From: Eubacterium sp.
GTDB lineage: Bacteria > Bacillota > Clostridia > Lachnospirales > Lachnospiraceae
NCBI GenBank assembly: GCA_021769425.1
Contig: JAETSX010000009.1
Coordinates: 1 to 64,000 of the forward strand
Reading direction: 5' to 3'
Length of the DNA: 64,000 nucleotides
The notes under the pieces were generated by a model. The model did not search any database, was not told the DNA's origin, and worked only from the letters and a program-made list of their open reading frames with translations. Each line of letters opens with the position of its first letter. The stretch's first letter is position 1. Of the stretch, positions 15,805 to 25,671 are shown one piece after another. Position numbers and translations under genes: made by a program.

Positions 15805-17208
15805 TCATCCGCTCCCATCTATCAAAAACCCGATGGTAACGGCAAAGGTATCCTCTTCTTCCGCTGCAAAAAAACGCCCTCCCTGCAATTCTACCATTTT
15901 CTGCACACTTTTCAAGCCAATTCTGTTACTTTCCACCTGTTCTCCCTGCATCTTTTTCCAGTTAAAAAACCCAAACTCAACATATCCCTTTTCTATTCTG
16001 ACTGACAGCCGGACGGGTTTTTCCTTATCCCCATATTTTAGAATATTGGAAAACAGATTATTAAACGCCCTCTGAAAAAAAATCCGATTTCCTCTGAATT
16101 TCACTTCTTCCGGCGCCAAAAATTCTTCTATCTGAAATCCGTTTAACTGAAGAAATTCCCTGCTGCTTTCCATCTCTTCCAGCAACTCCCACAAGAACAG
16201 TTCAGTCAGCTCCTCCTGCTCTTTCTGCCCATAAATCAGAGCATACTCAAACATTTTATCGGACAATGCACGGATTTCCTCTACTTTCTCAATACACCGC
16301 CTGATATATTCTTCCTGTTTCCCGGCCGGGCATTTCTTCTGATCCAGGATTTCCAGATATCCGTATAAGGTAGTCATGGGCGTTCTCAGATCATGGGAAA
16401 CAGAACGGATCAAATCGTGGTTCGCTTTCTTTCCCTCCTGCTCCTGCCGGATATTTTCTTCCAGCGCAAGGCGCATTTCATCCAGATTTCGGGCAAGAAC
16501 GCCGATTTCATCTCTTTCCTTTACAGTCACCGGATGTTCCAAATCCCCATCGGCCATAATCAGAATCTCTTCTTTTACTTTACCTACATAACGCATCCTT
16601 CTCCACACATAGATAATCACCGGCAGAAGCATCAGCATACTGAGAAACAGGGAACCGAAGAAATAAGGCGCCGCAATGATTGCCTCATGCATGGAATACA
16701 CCATGACAGTTTCTGTGGTATCTTGAAATTCCAACTGAGCCATCCAGTTAAGCCCGCTGTAATACATATTATTATACCAGAATGTCCCTTCTAAAAATGT
16801 GTCCGACATGGAATATTCCAGACCATAAAACTGAAACAGGCCCTCTTCATCATAAAATAAAATAACCGTATAGCCGTCGTCATATTTTTCTATTTCCAGA
16901 TAGTTCAGCAATTCTTTCTTACTGTAGTCTGCAAATCTGATATTCTCAGCCTTCTTCTGCATTTCCTCTGTAATTTTCCCGGCATCAAACTTGATATATC
17001 CTTTTTTCACCAGATTTATATAAAACTGAGTCTGATGCTGCATCAGAAACCAGAAGCTGCCAAAAGTCAGAAATCCGCATCCTATCAGCAGCAGAATTAA
17101 CCGGAATGTCATTTTGCCGGTTAATTCACGCCACTGCTCCTGCCACTTTCGCCTCCGGTCTCTTCTTTCCCGGCGGTATCTTTGTTTTGCTTCTGCCTGT
17201 TTATTCAC
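15805..17208 (-). CDS. Sensor histidine kinase, degenerate ATP-binding domain
   Basis: Membrane sensor kinase. A first transmembrane helix (FRLILLLIGCGFLTFGSFWF) and a second (PYFFGSLFLSMLMLLPVIIY) bracket a ~110-residue extracellular sensor; HAMP and the phospho-acceptor SVSHDLRTPMTTLYGYLEIL follow. The N-box region is recognisable (FFQRAFNNLFSNILKYGD), but the G1 box DxGxG is absent and the ATP lid is very short before NRIGLKSVQKMVELQGG. Such reduced CA domains occur in a subset of Clostridial kinases. The GTG at 17208 follows GGGGAAAGG and overlaps the regulator's stop; an in-frame ATG at 17268 is an alternative. The partner regulator appears truncated. Confidence 0.85.
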   Translation of the reverse strand: MNKQAEAKQRYRRERRDRRRKWQEQWRELTGKMTFRLILLLIGCGFLTFGSFWFLMQHQTQFYINLVKKGYIKFDAGKITEEMQKKAENIRFADYSKKELLNYLEIEKYDDGYTVILFYDEEGLFQFYGLEYSMSDTFLEGTFWYNNMYYSGLNWMAQLEFQDTTETVMVYSMHEAIIAAPYFFGSLFLSMLMLLPVIIYVWRRMRYVGKVKEEILIMADGDLEHPVTVKERDEIGVLARNLDEMRLALEENIRQEQEGKKANHDLIRSVSHDLRTPMTTLYGYLEILDQKKCPAGKQEEYIRRCIEKVEEIRALSDKMFEYALIYGQKEQEELTELFLWELLEEMESSREFLQLNGFQIEEFLAPEEVKFRGNRIFFQRAFNNLFSNILKYGDKEKPVRLSVRIEKGYVEFGFFNWKKMQGEQVESNRIGLKSVQKMVELQGGRFFAAEEEDTFAVTIGFLIDGSG

Positions 17209-17848
17209 AGCGGTATCCCTTTCCCCAGACATTTTTAATAATTTTCGGATTGTGCGGATCCTTTTCAATTTTACCCCGCAGATTTCTGATATGCACCATC
17301 ACAGTATTGGAAGCCCCGTAATAATAATCTTCTTCCCAGATGCTTTCATACAAATGCTGGGCGGAAAAAATCTGTCCTCTATGGCCGGCAAGAAGATGCA
17401 GAATTGCAAATTCAATATCCGTCAGTTCGATCTCTCTTCCCTCCGCCAGCACCTTCTCCTGCTGCTCATAGATTTCTATTCCGGGCAGACTGATTACTTT
17501 TTCTTTCTGAGAAGCCTGACGGGTATTTTTGAAGTCTTTGCCCTCCTGGTCCTCTTTCCCGCGATAGACCTGATATCTGCGTATGAGAGCTTTTACCCGG
17601 CTTAAAAGCTCCTGATAGGAAAAGGGCTTAGGCAGATAATCATCCCCGCCGCTGGAAAATCCCAGGGTCTTGTCCTCCACCTGAGATCTGGCGCTCAGAA
17701 ATAAAATCGGGGCATTATTGTGTTTCCGGATTTCCAAACAGGTCTGATATCCATTCATTTTCGGCATCATTACATCCAAAATCACCAGGTCATATGCAGT
17801 CTCTTGGATCTTTTCCAGCGCCTGGGCTCCGTTTGAGGCTTCATACAC
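17201..17848 (-). pseudogene. OmpR-type response regulator lacking its receiver N-terminus
   Basis: Winged-helix response regulator partnered with the downstream kinase. The open frame resumes at NGEDFGKPGEGCQVYEASNG, that is, at beta-strand 2 of the receiver. The phospho-acceptor (LVILDVMMPKMNG), switch Ser (ILFLSAR) and Lys (YLPKPF) are present, and the C-terminal OmpR wing is intact (IWGEDYY-type YYGASNTVMVHIRNLRGKI). However the first ~35 residues, with the acidic Asp-Asp pair needed for magnesium, are missing: upstream frames are closed by a TGA and only unrelated short frames follow. It is probably a deletion plus frameshift remnant, or a non-phosphorylatable regulator starting at GTG 17848 without a good ribosome site. 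Confidence 0.75.
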
Positions 17849-18179
17849 CTGGCAGCCTTCGCCGGGTTTGCCGAAATCTTCTCCATTTCATATAAAAAAC
17901 CGTGAACTCGTTGGAAAATCATCTGGTTTGCGGGTATATGAATCCTGTTTCATTCTAGCATAAATTCCCGTTGATTCAAAAATTCTTAAGAATCTTTAAG
18001 ATTTTCTTCCATGTTTTTTTCAGATTTTCCTTTTATACTTTTCTTTGCAGTCAGGAAAGCCCCTGGCTCGTTAAAAAAAGAGGAAAGCTGATTGACCGCT
18101 GTGTGAGCCTGTCAGGTCAGGAAAGCCCCTGGCTCGTTAAAAAAAGAAACTGCACGTATAAATTCATCGGGAGGAACTT
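17849..18179. other. Intergenic region with 66-bp tandem repeat
   Basis: Contains the remnant of the regulator's 5' end on the minus strand and, before yfhO, two copies of a 32-base block (GTCAGGAAAGCCCCTGGCTC...) at 18050-18081 and 18116-18147, period 66 bp. No gene is seen. A minus-strand extended -10 (TATGCTAGAAT, near 17950) may be the old two-component promoter. Confidence 0.65.
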
Positions 18180-21104
18180 ATGAATCAGAATATTTACATA
18201 AATCATACTGCTGAAAAATCTTATCTTCGGTTCTGTCCGCTGCTGCTGACCATATTCACCCTTCTCTGTGTGCTGCTGATTCTCCCAAAAGACAGCATCT
18301 TCGGCTCAGAAGGAGACTGGTTCAGCCAACATGCGGCCGTGGCCGAACACTTCCGGACTGTATTTCAGGAAACCGGACAGATACTTCCGGACACTTCACC
18401 GTTGGGAGGAGGCAGCAATATCTATGATTTTTCTTATTACGGACTGCTGCGGCCGGATGTTTTAATTTCCTTTTTACTGCCGGAGGTTCCCATGACTGCA
18501 ATTATTTCCGTTTATGCCGTTCTGGAATTGATTGCAGGGACCAACCTGTGCTGGCGCTGGCTGAAAAAACATCTTTCCCATCCCTTTTTTGCTTTCATGG
18601 GAGGAATTCTTTATGCCTGCGCCGCCTGTTTTTACCACGCCCACCATCAGATTATGTTTGTCAATTATATGCCTTTTCTGCTTCTGGCATTGCTGGGTAT
18701 AGATCGGCTGCTGGAACAAAAGAAACATGGACTTCTCGTATGCGCCCTGATGATGGTTTATCTGCACAGCTATTACTTTGCTCCGGCAGTCCTGGCAGTT
18801 TTGCTGCTGTATTTCATTCACCGCATGTATTTTGCGCCTGGAAAATCTGCCTTTTCCGGCAGACTTTCAGCTCCCGGCACTCAGCCTGACTGCAGCCCTT
18901 CAGCTCCCGGCGCACAGCCTGACTGCAGACTTTCAGCTCCCGGCACTCAGCCTGACTGCAGCCCTTCAGCTCCCGGCGCACAACCAGACTGCAACCTTTC
19001 AGCTCCCGGCGCACAGCCTGACTGCAGCCTGGCGCTTACTTCCAGCATGAAACCTGCTTCCGGAAACAGGCGGCCCGCCAATTTAAACCTCTGGTTCCGG
19101 TTTCTCTTCTCTGTTGGAATTTCCATTGGAATTGCCGCAGTTTTACTGCTGCCTACGGGACTGGATTTGCTTTCCACCAAAAAAGACGCCGGAATTTCCC
19201 CGACAGTCCAGGAGATATTTTCCCTTGATTTCTCCCTGGCGTCTCTTTTGTATCATCCTTACGGCTGCGGGCTGACCATTCTCAGCTTGTACACGCTGCT
19301 GCTGAGTATAAAGCGGAAAAGCACCCGGTGTCTCAGCATTGCATTACTTCTGTGCCTTACCGTAAATACATGCTCCTGGCTGTTAAGCGGTATGCTGTAT
19401 GTGCGCCACAAGGTGCTGATCCCGCTGATTCCGCTGCTGATATTACTATGCGCCCAATCACTGGAAAAACTGTTTGAGGGAGAGGAACGCCACAATTGGC
19501 TCTGCGGGCTGCTCTGCCTGATCCCGGCATTATTCTCAGGCTATCCCTCTGCCGTTCTGCTGGATGCAGGACTGACAGCCGGAATCTTCGCTCTGCTGCA
19601 CTTAAGCTGCAAAACCGGCGCCCTCAGACAGAAACGGATGCCCTTATTCCTGCTGCTGTGCCTGTTTCCCACGGCGGTATCCATTGTAATCGGAAGCCAG
19701 GACGAATTTATTTCAGACAGCGATACACGGCAGCATGTGTTTTCCAGTGCAGAATTAGATAATTTAAACTTTGACAGACGATATCGGTTTGACACACTTA
19801 CAGAACCTTATGCCAATGTCAATGCACTGTCCCTTACGGGAATGGGGAAAACCACCATGTACTCTTCGGTAACAGACAGCGATTATGCCGATTTCTATTA
19901 TAATATTATGAGAAATCCCATTCGCGTCCGCAACCGGGTGGCTCTTATGACTGACGCCAATCCTGCGTTTTCCTATCTGATGGGCATACGGTATATACAA
20001 ACCAAATCCTCCTACCTTCCCTGGGGATACAGGCCCATAGCAGAAAAAGACGGCGCCGTAATTGCAGAGAACCAGAAAGTCTTTCCCATTGCCTATGCCA
20101 GTACAGGAACCATGGACCAGGCAGAATATGAGAAACTGGAGTTTCCCTATTCCCTGGAAGCAATGACACGTTATACGATTGCAAAGGAAGAAGCCGGTAC
20201 AGATTTCGGCGACAATACTGGCACAGATTCCGTTACGGATACAGACAGGCACACAGATTCTGTTACGGATGCAGACAGGCACACGGATTCCGTTACAGAT
20301 GCAGACAGGCACACAGATTTATCCAAACTATCTGCAGAAGATTTCATGCAAATTTCTCAGATTACCGCCGTTTCCGAAGACACTCTGGATTTTCCCGGTT
20401 TGATAAACCTGTTGGAAGAACAGGGAGTCACCTACCAATGGAACCAGGCAGACCGAAACCTGAAACTTTCTGTAAAGAAAAAAACAAAGGTTGATATTCC
20501 ACTAAAAGAACCTTTGAATAACCAAATGCTGATTTGCACTTTAGACGTACAATCGCCTTCCGGCAGGGAGGTTACCATAGAGCTCAACGGTATCCGCAAC
20601 AAACTTTCCGGGAAAAACGCGCCTTACCCTAACCGCAATGATACCTTTACCTGGATGGTTTCTTCTAATGAAGAGATTTCCGGCCTGAACCTTTCACTTT
20701 CTGCCGGAACTTACATAGTATCGGATGTTCGGCTCTGGACAATGGATCTCTCTCAGTGGGGGAACCAGAATGTCCAGGAAGTCACTTTTTCACAAGATAA
20801 AGGAAACGAACTCTTTCGCGGTTCCTCTGCCCTTAAGGAAGATGGATGGTTTGTCACATCCTTCCCTTACCGGGATGGCTACCAGATACGGGTGGATGGA
20901 AAAGATGTGCCGGCCTGCCGGGTAAATACCGGATTTGTCGGCGTTCCGCTGAAAGCGGGAACCCATGAGATTGTCATCACTTATCAGCCGCCGGGAAAAA
21001 GAATTGCCCAGAGCATAAGCCTGCTGTCTATGATTCTTTTTCTGGCAACTGCACTGTTTCAAAGAAACAGCAGCCGCAGGACTGTTCGTAACCGTACTTT
21101 TTAA
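18180..21104 (+). CDS. yfhO: YfhO-family membrane glycosyltransferase
   Basis: Large multi-pass membrane protein (974 residues, about a dozen hydrophobic helices in the first 560 residues, extracellular C-terminal part). In Bacillus YfhO works with CsbB and GtcA to decorate lipoteichoic acid with sugar delivered on undecaprenyl phosphate; the same trio is encoded here. Family segments include the catalytic-type loop EGDWFSQHAAVAEHFR near residue 45 and LSLTGMGKTTMYSSVTDSDYADFYY. Two in-frame tandem repeats interrupt loops: five 11-residue units SAPG(T/A)QPDC-xx (18867-19031) and three 10-residue units HTDSVTDADR (about 20220-20320). GGAGG lies 6 bases before the ATG. Confidence 0.9.
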   Translation: MNQNIYINHTAEKSYLRFCPLLLTIFTLLCVLLILPKDSIFGSEGDWFSQHAAVAEHFRTVFQETGQILPDTSPLGGGSNIYDFSYYGLLRPDVLISFLLPEVPMTAIISVYAVLELIAGTNLCWRWLKKHLSHPFFAFMGGILYACAACFYHAHHQIMFVNYMPFLLLALLGIDRLLEQKKHGLLVCALMMVYLHSYYFAPAVLAVLLLYFIHRMYFAPGKSAFSGRLSAPGTQPDCSPSAPGAQPDCRLSAPGTQPDCSPSAPGAQPDCNLSAPGAQPDCSLALTSSMKPASGNRRPANLNLWFRFLFSVGISIGIAAVLLLPTGLDLLSTKKDAGISPTVQEIFSLDFSLASLLYHPYGCGLTILSLYTLLLSIKRKSTRCLSIALLLCLTVNTCSWLLSGMLYVRHKVLIPLIPLLILLCAQSLEKLFEGEERHNWLCGLLCLIPALFSGYPSAVLLDAGLTAGIFALLHLSCKTGALRQKRMPLFLLLCLFPTAVSIVIGSQDEFISDSDTRQHVFSSAELDNLNFDRRYRFDTLTEPYANVNALSLTGMGKTTMYSSVTDSDYADFYYNIMRNPIRVRNRVALMTDANPAFSYLMGIRYIQTKSSYLPWGYRPIAEKDGAVIAENQKVFPIAYASTGTMDQAEYEKLEFPYSLEAMTRYTIAKEEAGTDFGDNTGTDSVTDTDRHTDSVTDADRHTDSVTDADRHTDLSKLSAEDFMQISQITAVSEDTLDFPGLINLLEEQGVTYQWNQADRNLKLSVKKKTKVDIPLKEPLNNQMLICTLDVQSPSGREVTIELNGIRNKLSGKNAPYPNRNDTFTWMVSSNEEISGLNLSLSAGTYIVSDVRLWTMDLSQWGNQNVQEVTFSQDKGNELFRGSSALKEDGWFVTSFPYRDGYQIRVDGKDVPACRVNTGFVGVPLKAGTHEIVITYQPPGKRIAQSISLLSMILFLATALFQRNSSRRTVRNRTF
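18867..19031 (+). repeat. 33-bp tandem repeat in yfhO (5 units)
   Basis: Five in-frame units encoding SAPGTQPDCSP-like peptides, each with one cysteine, inserted in a loop between two membrane helices. Copies alternate in type, which suggests two-unit duplication events. Confidence 0.9.
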
Positions 21105-21155
21105 AACGGTTCTTTCATGATACATCTAAAATTTATACAGAAAAGAGGAGATATG

Positions 21156-21659
21156 ATGAAAAAGTTTTTATCCAGCCACAAATTTTACAGACAGCTGCAG
21201 CCACTGCTCCAAAGCAATTCTTTCCGGGAACTGTTCAGCTACCTGCTGACCGGAGGAGCCACTACCCTTGTGAACTATGCGGTTTATCTGACACTGCTGC
21301 ATATCGGCGCAGAATATCTGACAGCCAATACCATCGCCTGGGTCTTTGCCGTAGGGTTTGCTTATGTCACCAACCGGAAATTCGTGTTCCATTCCGGCAA
21401 CCAAATTGGAAAGGAGCTGTTTTCCTTTGTATCCTTGCGGTTTCTCACTCTGATTACGGAAAACCTGCTTTTGGCATTTTTCATACAAAGCTGCCAGTTC
21501 CGCCCGGTAGTTTCCAAAATTGCCGTAAGCTTTGTAACCGTTGCAGCCAATTATATCCTCTGCAAATGCAGGATTTTTCAGAAGCCTGCCCCCTGCCTGA
21601 AAGTATCTGCTAATCTGCCTGCCAACCAACAACAGAAAGGAGAGGAAATCCATGAATAA
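21156..21659 (+). CDS. gtrA: GtrA/GtcA-family membrane protein
   Basis: Four-helix membrane protein of 167 residues, thought to flip undecaprenyl-phosphate-linked sugars across the membrane. Family features: ELFSYLLTGGATTLVNYAVY in the first helix, TANTIAWVFAVGFAYVTNRKFVF, and a last helix ending AANYILCKCRIF. GAGGAG precedes two adjacent ATG codons (21153, 21156); the second is better spaced. It lies between yfhO (51 bp upstream) and the glycosyltransferase gene, which starts within its last 8 bp, so the three are one operon. Confidence 0.92.
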   Translation: MKKFLSSHKFYRQLQPLLQSNSFRELFSYLLTGGATTLVNYAVYLTLLHIGAEYLTANTIAWVFAVGFAYVTNRKFVFHSGNQIGKELFSFVSLRFLTLITENLLLAFFIQSCQFRPVVSKIAVSFVTVAANYILCKCRIFQKPAPCLKVSANLPANQQQKGEEIHE

Positions 21660-22641
21660 ATTAAGCATTATCGTGCCCTGTTACAATGAAGAAGAAGTGA
21701 TTTCCCTTTTCTACCGGGAAACTTCCGCCGCAGTAAGTGAAATTGAAGACTTAAATTATGAATTCATCTTTGTTGACGACGGCAGCAAAGACCACACGCT
21801 GGATATTCTGAAACTTCTCTGTTATCAGGATAACAACTGCCATTACATTTCCTTTTCGCGGAATTTTGGCAAAGAAGCAGCCATGTATGCCGGGCTGAAA
21901 CAGGCTTCCGGTGATTACTGCGTGATTATGGACGCCGACCTGCAGCATCCGCCCAAACTTCTGCCTGCCATGTACCATGCAGTCAGCCAGGAAGGATATG
22001 ACTGCTGCGCCGGAAAACGGGTGGGAAGAGAAGGAGACGGCGCCCTCAGATGCCTGCTCTCACGAAGCTTTTACAAAGTCATCCAGAAAATGACCCATAT
22101 GGACATGAGCGAAGGAGCCGGAGATTTCCGCATGATGAACCGCAGCATGGTGAATGCCATCCTTGCCATGAAAGAATACAACCGCTACACCAAGGGAATT
22201 TTCTCTTTTGTGGGATTTCAGACAAAATGGGTGGAATTCTGCAATGTGGAGCGGGCTGCCGGAAAGAGCAAATGGAACCTGAAAAGCCTGTTCGGCTATG
22301 CTTTTGACGGAATCCTTTCTTTCTCCACCGCACCCCTGAAGCTGCCCGGCATTCTGGGTTCTCTCCTGCTGCTGTTATCCTGCGTCCTGGGCGGCCTCGG
22401 ATTGGTACAGCAGGGTATTTTCCACCACAATATGGGAACTGTTTACTTTGTTTCCACAATCGTGGTATTTTTAAGCAGCCTGCAGATGCTGATGCTGTAT
22501 ATTATTGGGGAATATCTTTCCAGAGATTACATGGAAAATAAAAAACGGCCCATTTACATTATCCGGGAACAGGATTCCCAGCCTGTGAAAGAGGCCAGCC
22601 GCATTTATGATATTGCACCTGTGCGGCGCAATGTGATATAG
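21652..22641 (+). CDS. gtrB: GtrB/CsbB-type polyprenyl-phosphate glycosyltransferase
   Basis: GT2 enzyme that loads a nucleotide sugar onto undecaprenyl phosphate on the inner membrane face. The GT-A domain starts LSIIVPCYNEEEVI, with FIFVDDGSKDHTL and the metal-binding MDADLQHPP; KGIFSFVGFQTKW is the conserved segment before the membrane part. Two C-terminal transmembrane helices (LGSLLLLLSCVLGGLGLV and VYFVSTIVVFLSSLQMLML) complete the usual 329-residue architecture. AAAGGAGAGG precedes the ATG. It overlaps gtrA by 8 bp. The sugar cannot be told from sequence alone. Confidence 0.94.
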   Translation: MNKLSIIVPCYNEEEVISLFYRETSAAVSEIEDLNYEFIFVDDGSKDHTLDILKLLCYQDNNCHYISFSRNFGKEAAMYAGLKQASGDYCVIMDADLQHPPKLLPAMYHAVSQEGYDCCAGKRVGREGDGALRCLLSRSFYKVIQKMTHMDMSEGAGDFRMMNRSMVNAILAMKEYNRYTKGIFSFVGFQTKWVEFCNVERAAGKSKWNLKSLFGYAFDGILSFSTAPLKLPGILGSLLLLLSCVLGGLGLVQQGIFHHNMGTVYFVSTIVVFLSSLQMLMLYIIGEYLSRDYMENKKRPIYIIREQDSQPVKEASRIYDIAPVRRNVI

Positions 22642-22656
22642 ATTTTACAGATAACT

Positions 22657-22726
22657 ATTACTCCGGCAGTTAAATATCAATGAAATTCAGGCAAGTAAAA
22701 ACGCTGATATTAACCGCCGGAGTAAT
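22657..22726. repeat. Dispersed dyad element R1 (short form)
   Basis: ATTACTCCGGCAGTTAAATATCA and its near-complement TGATATTAACCGCCGGAGTAAT flank 25 bp. It lies between two convergent genes and may act as a two-way terminator. Other copies: 29480-29498 (half), 31906-32092, 33804-33858 and 51981-52122. Confidence 0.85.
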
Positions 22727-22823
22727 ATCTTCCATAAACCGATGATATGCAAATGCAGAAGATGTGCAAATGCAAAATGGATACATGAAACGGGTTTAAA
22801 AACATTTTTCTGCAGCCTGTTGG

Positions 22824-24557
22824 TTACAGTTGAAAGAACTTCATCTCTTCTTCCATCTGAGCAGACAGCCCTCTCAGGCTGTTGGCTGCATCTGCCAGCA
22901 GTTGGATGGTTGCGTTCAGCTCTTCCATGGATGCTGTGGTCTCCTGAGCGGAAGCCGCATTTTCCTGAGACAGTGCAGACAGATTGCTGATCACATCCAC
23001 AACTGTTTTCCTGGAAGAGTCACAAACCTGCGTCCGTTTCTCTATCATGGAAGCGTCTTCCCTGGAACTGTTGATTCCTGCAGCCACTTCTACAAAATGG
23101 CTCTGGGTAGCGTCCAGCTTCTCTTTCTGATCTTTGATAATCTCCTCTGCTTCCAGCATAATCTTCACTGTCATTTCCGAATCTGCCAGCAGCGAATTAA
23201 TCACGTCTGTAATTGTCTGGGCCGAAGTGCTGGACTCCTCCGCCAGCTTTTGTATCTCCGACGCCACCACTGCAAATCCCTTGCCGAATTCCCCAGCCCT
23301 TGCCGCCTCTATGCTTGCATTCAGAGACAGCAGAGAAGTCTCGCTGGCAATGGAAGTAATAATATCCACCGCTGCGCGGATTTTCTGGGCAGATTCATTG
23401 GTGGCATAAATCTGGCTGCTGATTTTGCCGATAGCTTCATTGACCTGGACAGTAGAAGAAACCAAATCCTCCATAATTGCCGCTGAAGTATCTCCCGCCT
23501 GCTTCATGGTTTGTGAAGTCTCATTCAGTTTATCCACATCTTGCACAATATTTTCAATGACATTTCCCATATCCATAATCCGCCCAGAAGCCGTCTCAAT
23601 CTCTTCCGCCTGAGTGGCTGCTCCTGCTGAAATATCCTCCACAGCCTTGTTGATTTCTGCTGCATTGACATTTACCCGCTCCGCCATCTCATCCAGAGAC
23701 TGGCCGGAATGCATCAAATGCCCGGCGGATTCCTGAATATGGTTAATAATTCCTGACAGGTTGTGAATCAGATTCTTCAACGCCCTTGCCATGCTTCCCA
23801 ATTCATCCTGCCGTCTCAGCAACTTCTCATCCACCTCAATATTCAGATTTCCCTCTGCAAGTTTCTCCAACACTTTTTCTTCTTTGCGCACTGCCTGGGA
23901 CAATGTTCTCGAAAAAAAGAGAATTACTGCACTGGATAAAAGAATAACCGCCACATTGATTCCGGTAGTCTGCCATAATTCCTGAGCAATATATTCCTCA
24001 ATCCCACTGCCGTGCTCTCCTGCAAAAATGATTCCCACAATAGTTCCGTCATTGTTCTTCAGCGGTATGTAACAGCAAAAATAAGGCTCTCCATTAATGC
24101 GCATATTTTTATCTGTATATTCTTTCCCATTTTTCAGCACATTCTGCGCCACTGCTTCCGACACTTTGGTTCCTGTCATGCTTTCCCCTGTACTTTCATC
24201 TTTCAGAGTGGTCACCATCCGGGTGTCCCCCCAGCAAACCGTAACCTCAATACCCGAGGAATCGGCAAATGCTTCAAATGCAGATAAATCTTCCGAAATA
24301 TTATGCTCTCCCCGATACAAATTCTGTCCATCTGAATAAAATTCTCCCTCATCCGCCGCCAGTAAAGCCTGCTCCACCCCCATTGCAATGTCTCTCAGCC
24401 TTTTAATGGCTTCATCCTGCATCCCCGTTCTTATGATCCTTGCAGAAAACGCCGCTATAATTACTGCAAGAGACAGCAGCGGCACAAAAGCAATTGCAAC
24501 AATTTTCTGCTTAATGCCGAATGATATCTTATTTCCATTTTTTTTACTCACCCGCAT
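22824..24557 (-). CDS. Methyl-accepting chemotaxis protein with Cache-type sensor
   Basis: Transmembrane chemoreceptor steering flagellar motility. After a first membrane helix ([19 protein letters not shown]) comes a ~150-residue extracellular single-Cache-like domain ([43 protein letters not shown]); a second helix ([14 protein letters not shown]), HAMP, and the cytoplasmic coiled coil follow. The signalling tip is canonical: [36 protein letters not shown] abuts the ATG at 24557; the GTG at codon 3 (24551) is better spaced and may be the true start. It stands alone and ends convergently with gtrB. Ligand unknown. Confidence 0.93.
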   Translation of the reverse strand: MRVSKKNGNKISFGIKQKIVAIAFVPLLSLAVIIAAFSARIIRTGMQDEAIKRLRDIAMGVEQALLAADEGEFYSDGQNLYRGEHNISEDLSAFEAFADSSGIEVTVCWGDTRMVTTLKDESTGESMTGTKVSEAVAQNVLKNGKEYTDKNMRINGEPYFCCYIPLKNNDGTIVGIIFAGEHGSGIEEYIAQELWQTTGINVAVILLSSAVILFFSRTLSQAVRKEEKVLEKLAEGNLNIEVDEKLLRRQDELGSMARALKNLIHNLSGIINHIQESAGHLMHSGQSLDEMAERVNVNAAEINKAVEDISAGAATQAEEIETASGRIMDMGNVIENIVQDVDKLNETSQTMKQAGDTSAAIMEDLVSSTVQVNEAIGKISSQIYATNESAQKIRAAVDIITSIASETSLLSLNASIEAARAGEFGKGFAVVASEIQKLAEESSTSAQTITDVINSLLADSEMTVKIMLEAEEIIKDQKEKLDATQSHFVEVAAGINSSREDASMIEKRTQVCDSSRKTVVDVISNLSALSQENAASAQETTASMEELNATIQLLADAANSLRGLSAQMEEEMKFFQL

Positions 24558-24585
24558 TCCCTCCCTTTCCTGCTATAGTAAACTC

Positions 24586-24740
24586 CCATCAGCTTCGCCC
24601 GTCGTGCGACGGGCCGCATGGCCATCCTTACCATGGAAGCCAAGGGCTTTCATAGTAAACTCCCATCATGCTCAGCCTGCCGTTTGGCCGGCCGCATGGC
24701 CATTCTTACTATGGAAGTCGGAGACTTTCATAGTAATACC
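24586..24740. repeat. Tandem repeat, two units of about 76 bp
   Basis: CATAGTAAACTCCCATCA, then GGCCGCATGGCCAT(C/T)CTTAC(C/T)ATGGAAG and a CTTTCATAGTAA end occur twice. Each unit contains the GGCCGCATGGCC core and an ATGGAAG/CTTTCAT dyad. It lies in the promoter side of the chemoreceptor gene. Confidence 0.85.
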
Positions 24741-24842
24741 CTTTTCAATTATTATTTTTATTATAACGTTCCGGGATTTACAATTCAACAGCCAATCAGA
24801 GGTTTTTGCGTACTTTTTGCGGAAATTTGCGGATTTTTGTCC

Positions 24843-25454
24843 TTATATTGCCTCAATCCTCTTTCGCAGTTCCAATACTTTACTGTCAATCTGTTCAATA
24901 GCATTGGCATACGCTTTCAGCTCCCTGCCGATATTTTTCGCTTTGCGGTTCTCCTTCTTATATTGTAGCTGATAGTCCAGCCCCGCCCAGTAATCCATGG
25001 CTCCGGTTCTGAGCTGTACCTCAATTTTTACCCACCGTGTCTCTTCCTGAAAGGAAACCGGAACCTGAAAAATCAGATGCAGGCTGCGGTATCCGCTTTT
25101 TTTGGGATGTCTGATATAATCTTTCTTCTTTATCAGATGCATATCCTGCTGGGCGCAGAGCAGTTCCCCAATCCGGTATAAATCATCTGTATAGGTGCAG
25201 ACAGCCCGGACTCCCACCACATCATTCACATATTCTTCCATAGACTGGATACTCTCTTCCACTCCTTTCTTCCTGAGCTTTGCCGCAATGCTCTCGTAAG
25301 ACTTAATCCTGCTGGAATATCTGTGAATTACTTCCCGTCCGCAGCGCATGCCCAGCTCTGCGTTAATCATCTGCAGCCTGGCGCTCATAAGGCTGATGCC
25401 CCACTGGCATTTAACAAGAAATTCCTCCTGCTGCAAGAAATCCTTTAATTCCAT
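24843..25454 (-). CDS. Small alarmone synthetase (RelA/SpoT domain)
   Basis: Makes (p)ppGpp from ATP and GTP/GDP; lacking the HD hydrolase and regulatory domains of long Rel enzymes, it belongs to the small synthetases (RelP/RelQ type). Motifs: SSRIKSYESIAAKLRKKG (substrate-binding basic stretch), VNDVVGVRAVC, HPKKSGYRSLHLIF and the catalytic-side VKIEVQLRTGAMDYWAGLDYQ. 203 residues from ATG 25454, which has GGAGGAAAC just upstream; a Met seven codons earlier lacks a site. It is divergent from the MocR gene with a shared 217-bp region. Confidence 0.9.
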   Translation of the reverse strand: MELKDFLQQEEFLVKCQWGISLMSARLQMINAELGMRCGREVIHRYSSRIKSYESIAAKLRKKGVEESIQSMEEYVNDVVGVRAVCTYTDDLYRIGELLCAQQDMHLIKKKDYIRHPKKSGYRSLHLIFQVPVSFQEETRWVKIEVQLRTGAMDYWAGLDYQLQYKKENRKAKNIGRELKAYANAIEQIDSKVLELRKRIEAI

Positions 25455-25580
25455 AGTTTCCTCCAAATTTAACATATCCTGACTTTCTTATCCTATCATC
25501 TTATGCATAGTATATCCCGATGGCATGATTATAATGTCATTTATTATAAGTTCACATTTGTATCATTTTGAAACAAGCGG

Positions 25581-25609
25581 TTTACAAATCCTTCTTCTTT
25601 TTCTATAAT
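25581..25609 (+). promoter_or_regulatory. Sigma-A promoter of the MocR gene
   Basis: TTTACA (25581-25586) and TATAAT (25604-25609) separated by 17 bp. AT-rich direct repeats (ATTATAATG / TTATTATAAG) just upstream may hold regulator sites shared with the divergent alarmone synthetase gene. Confidence 0.85.
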
Positions 25610-25671
25610 AGTGACATTACATAATCATCCATTTTTTATATTTTTAAACTGGCCAGATTGGAGATTCGTTT

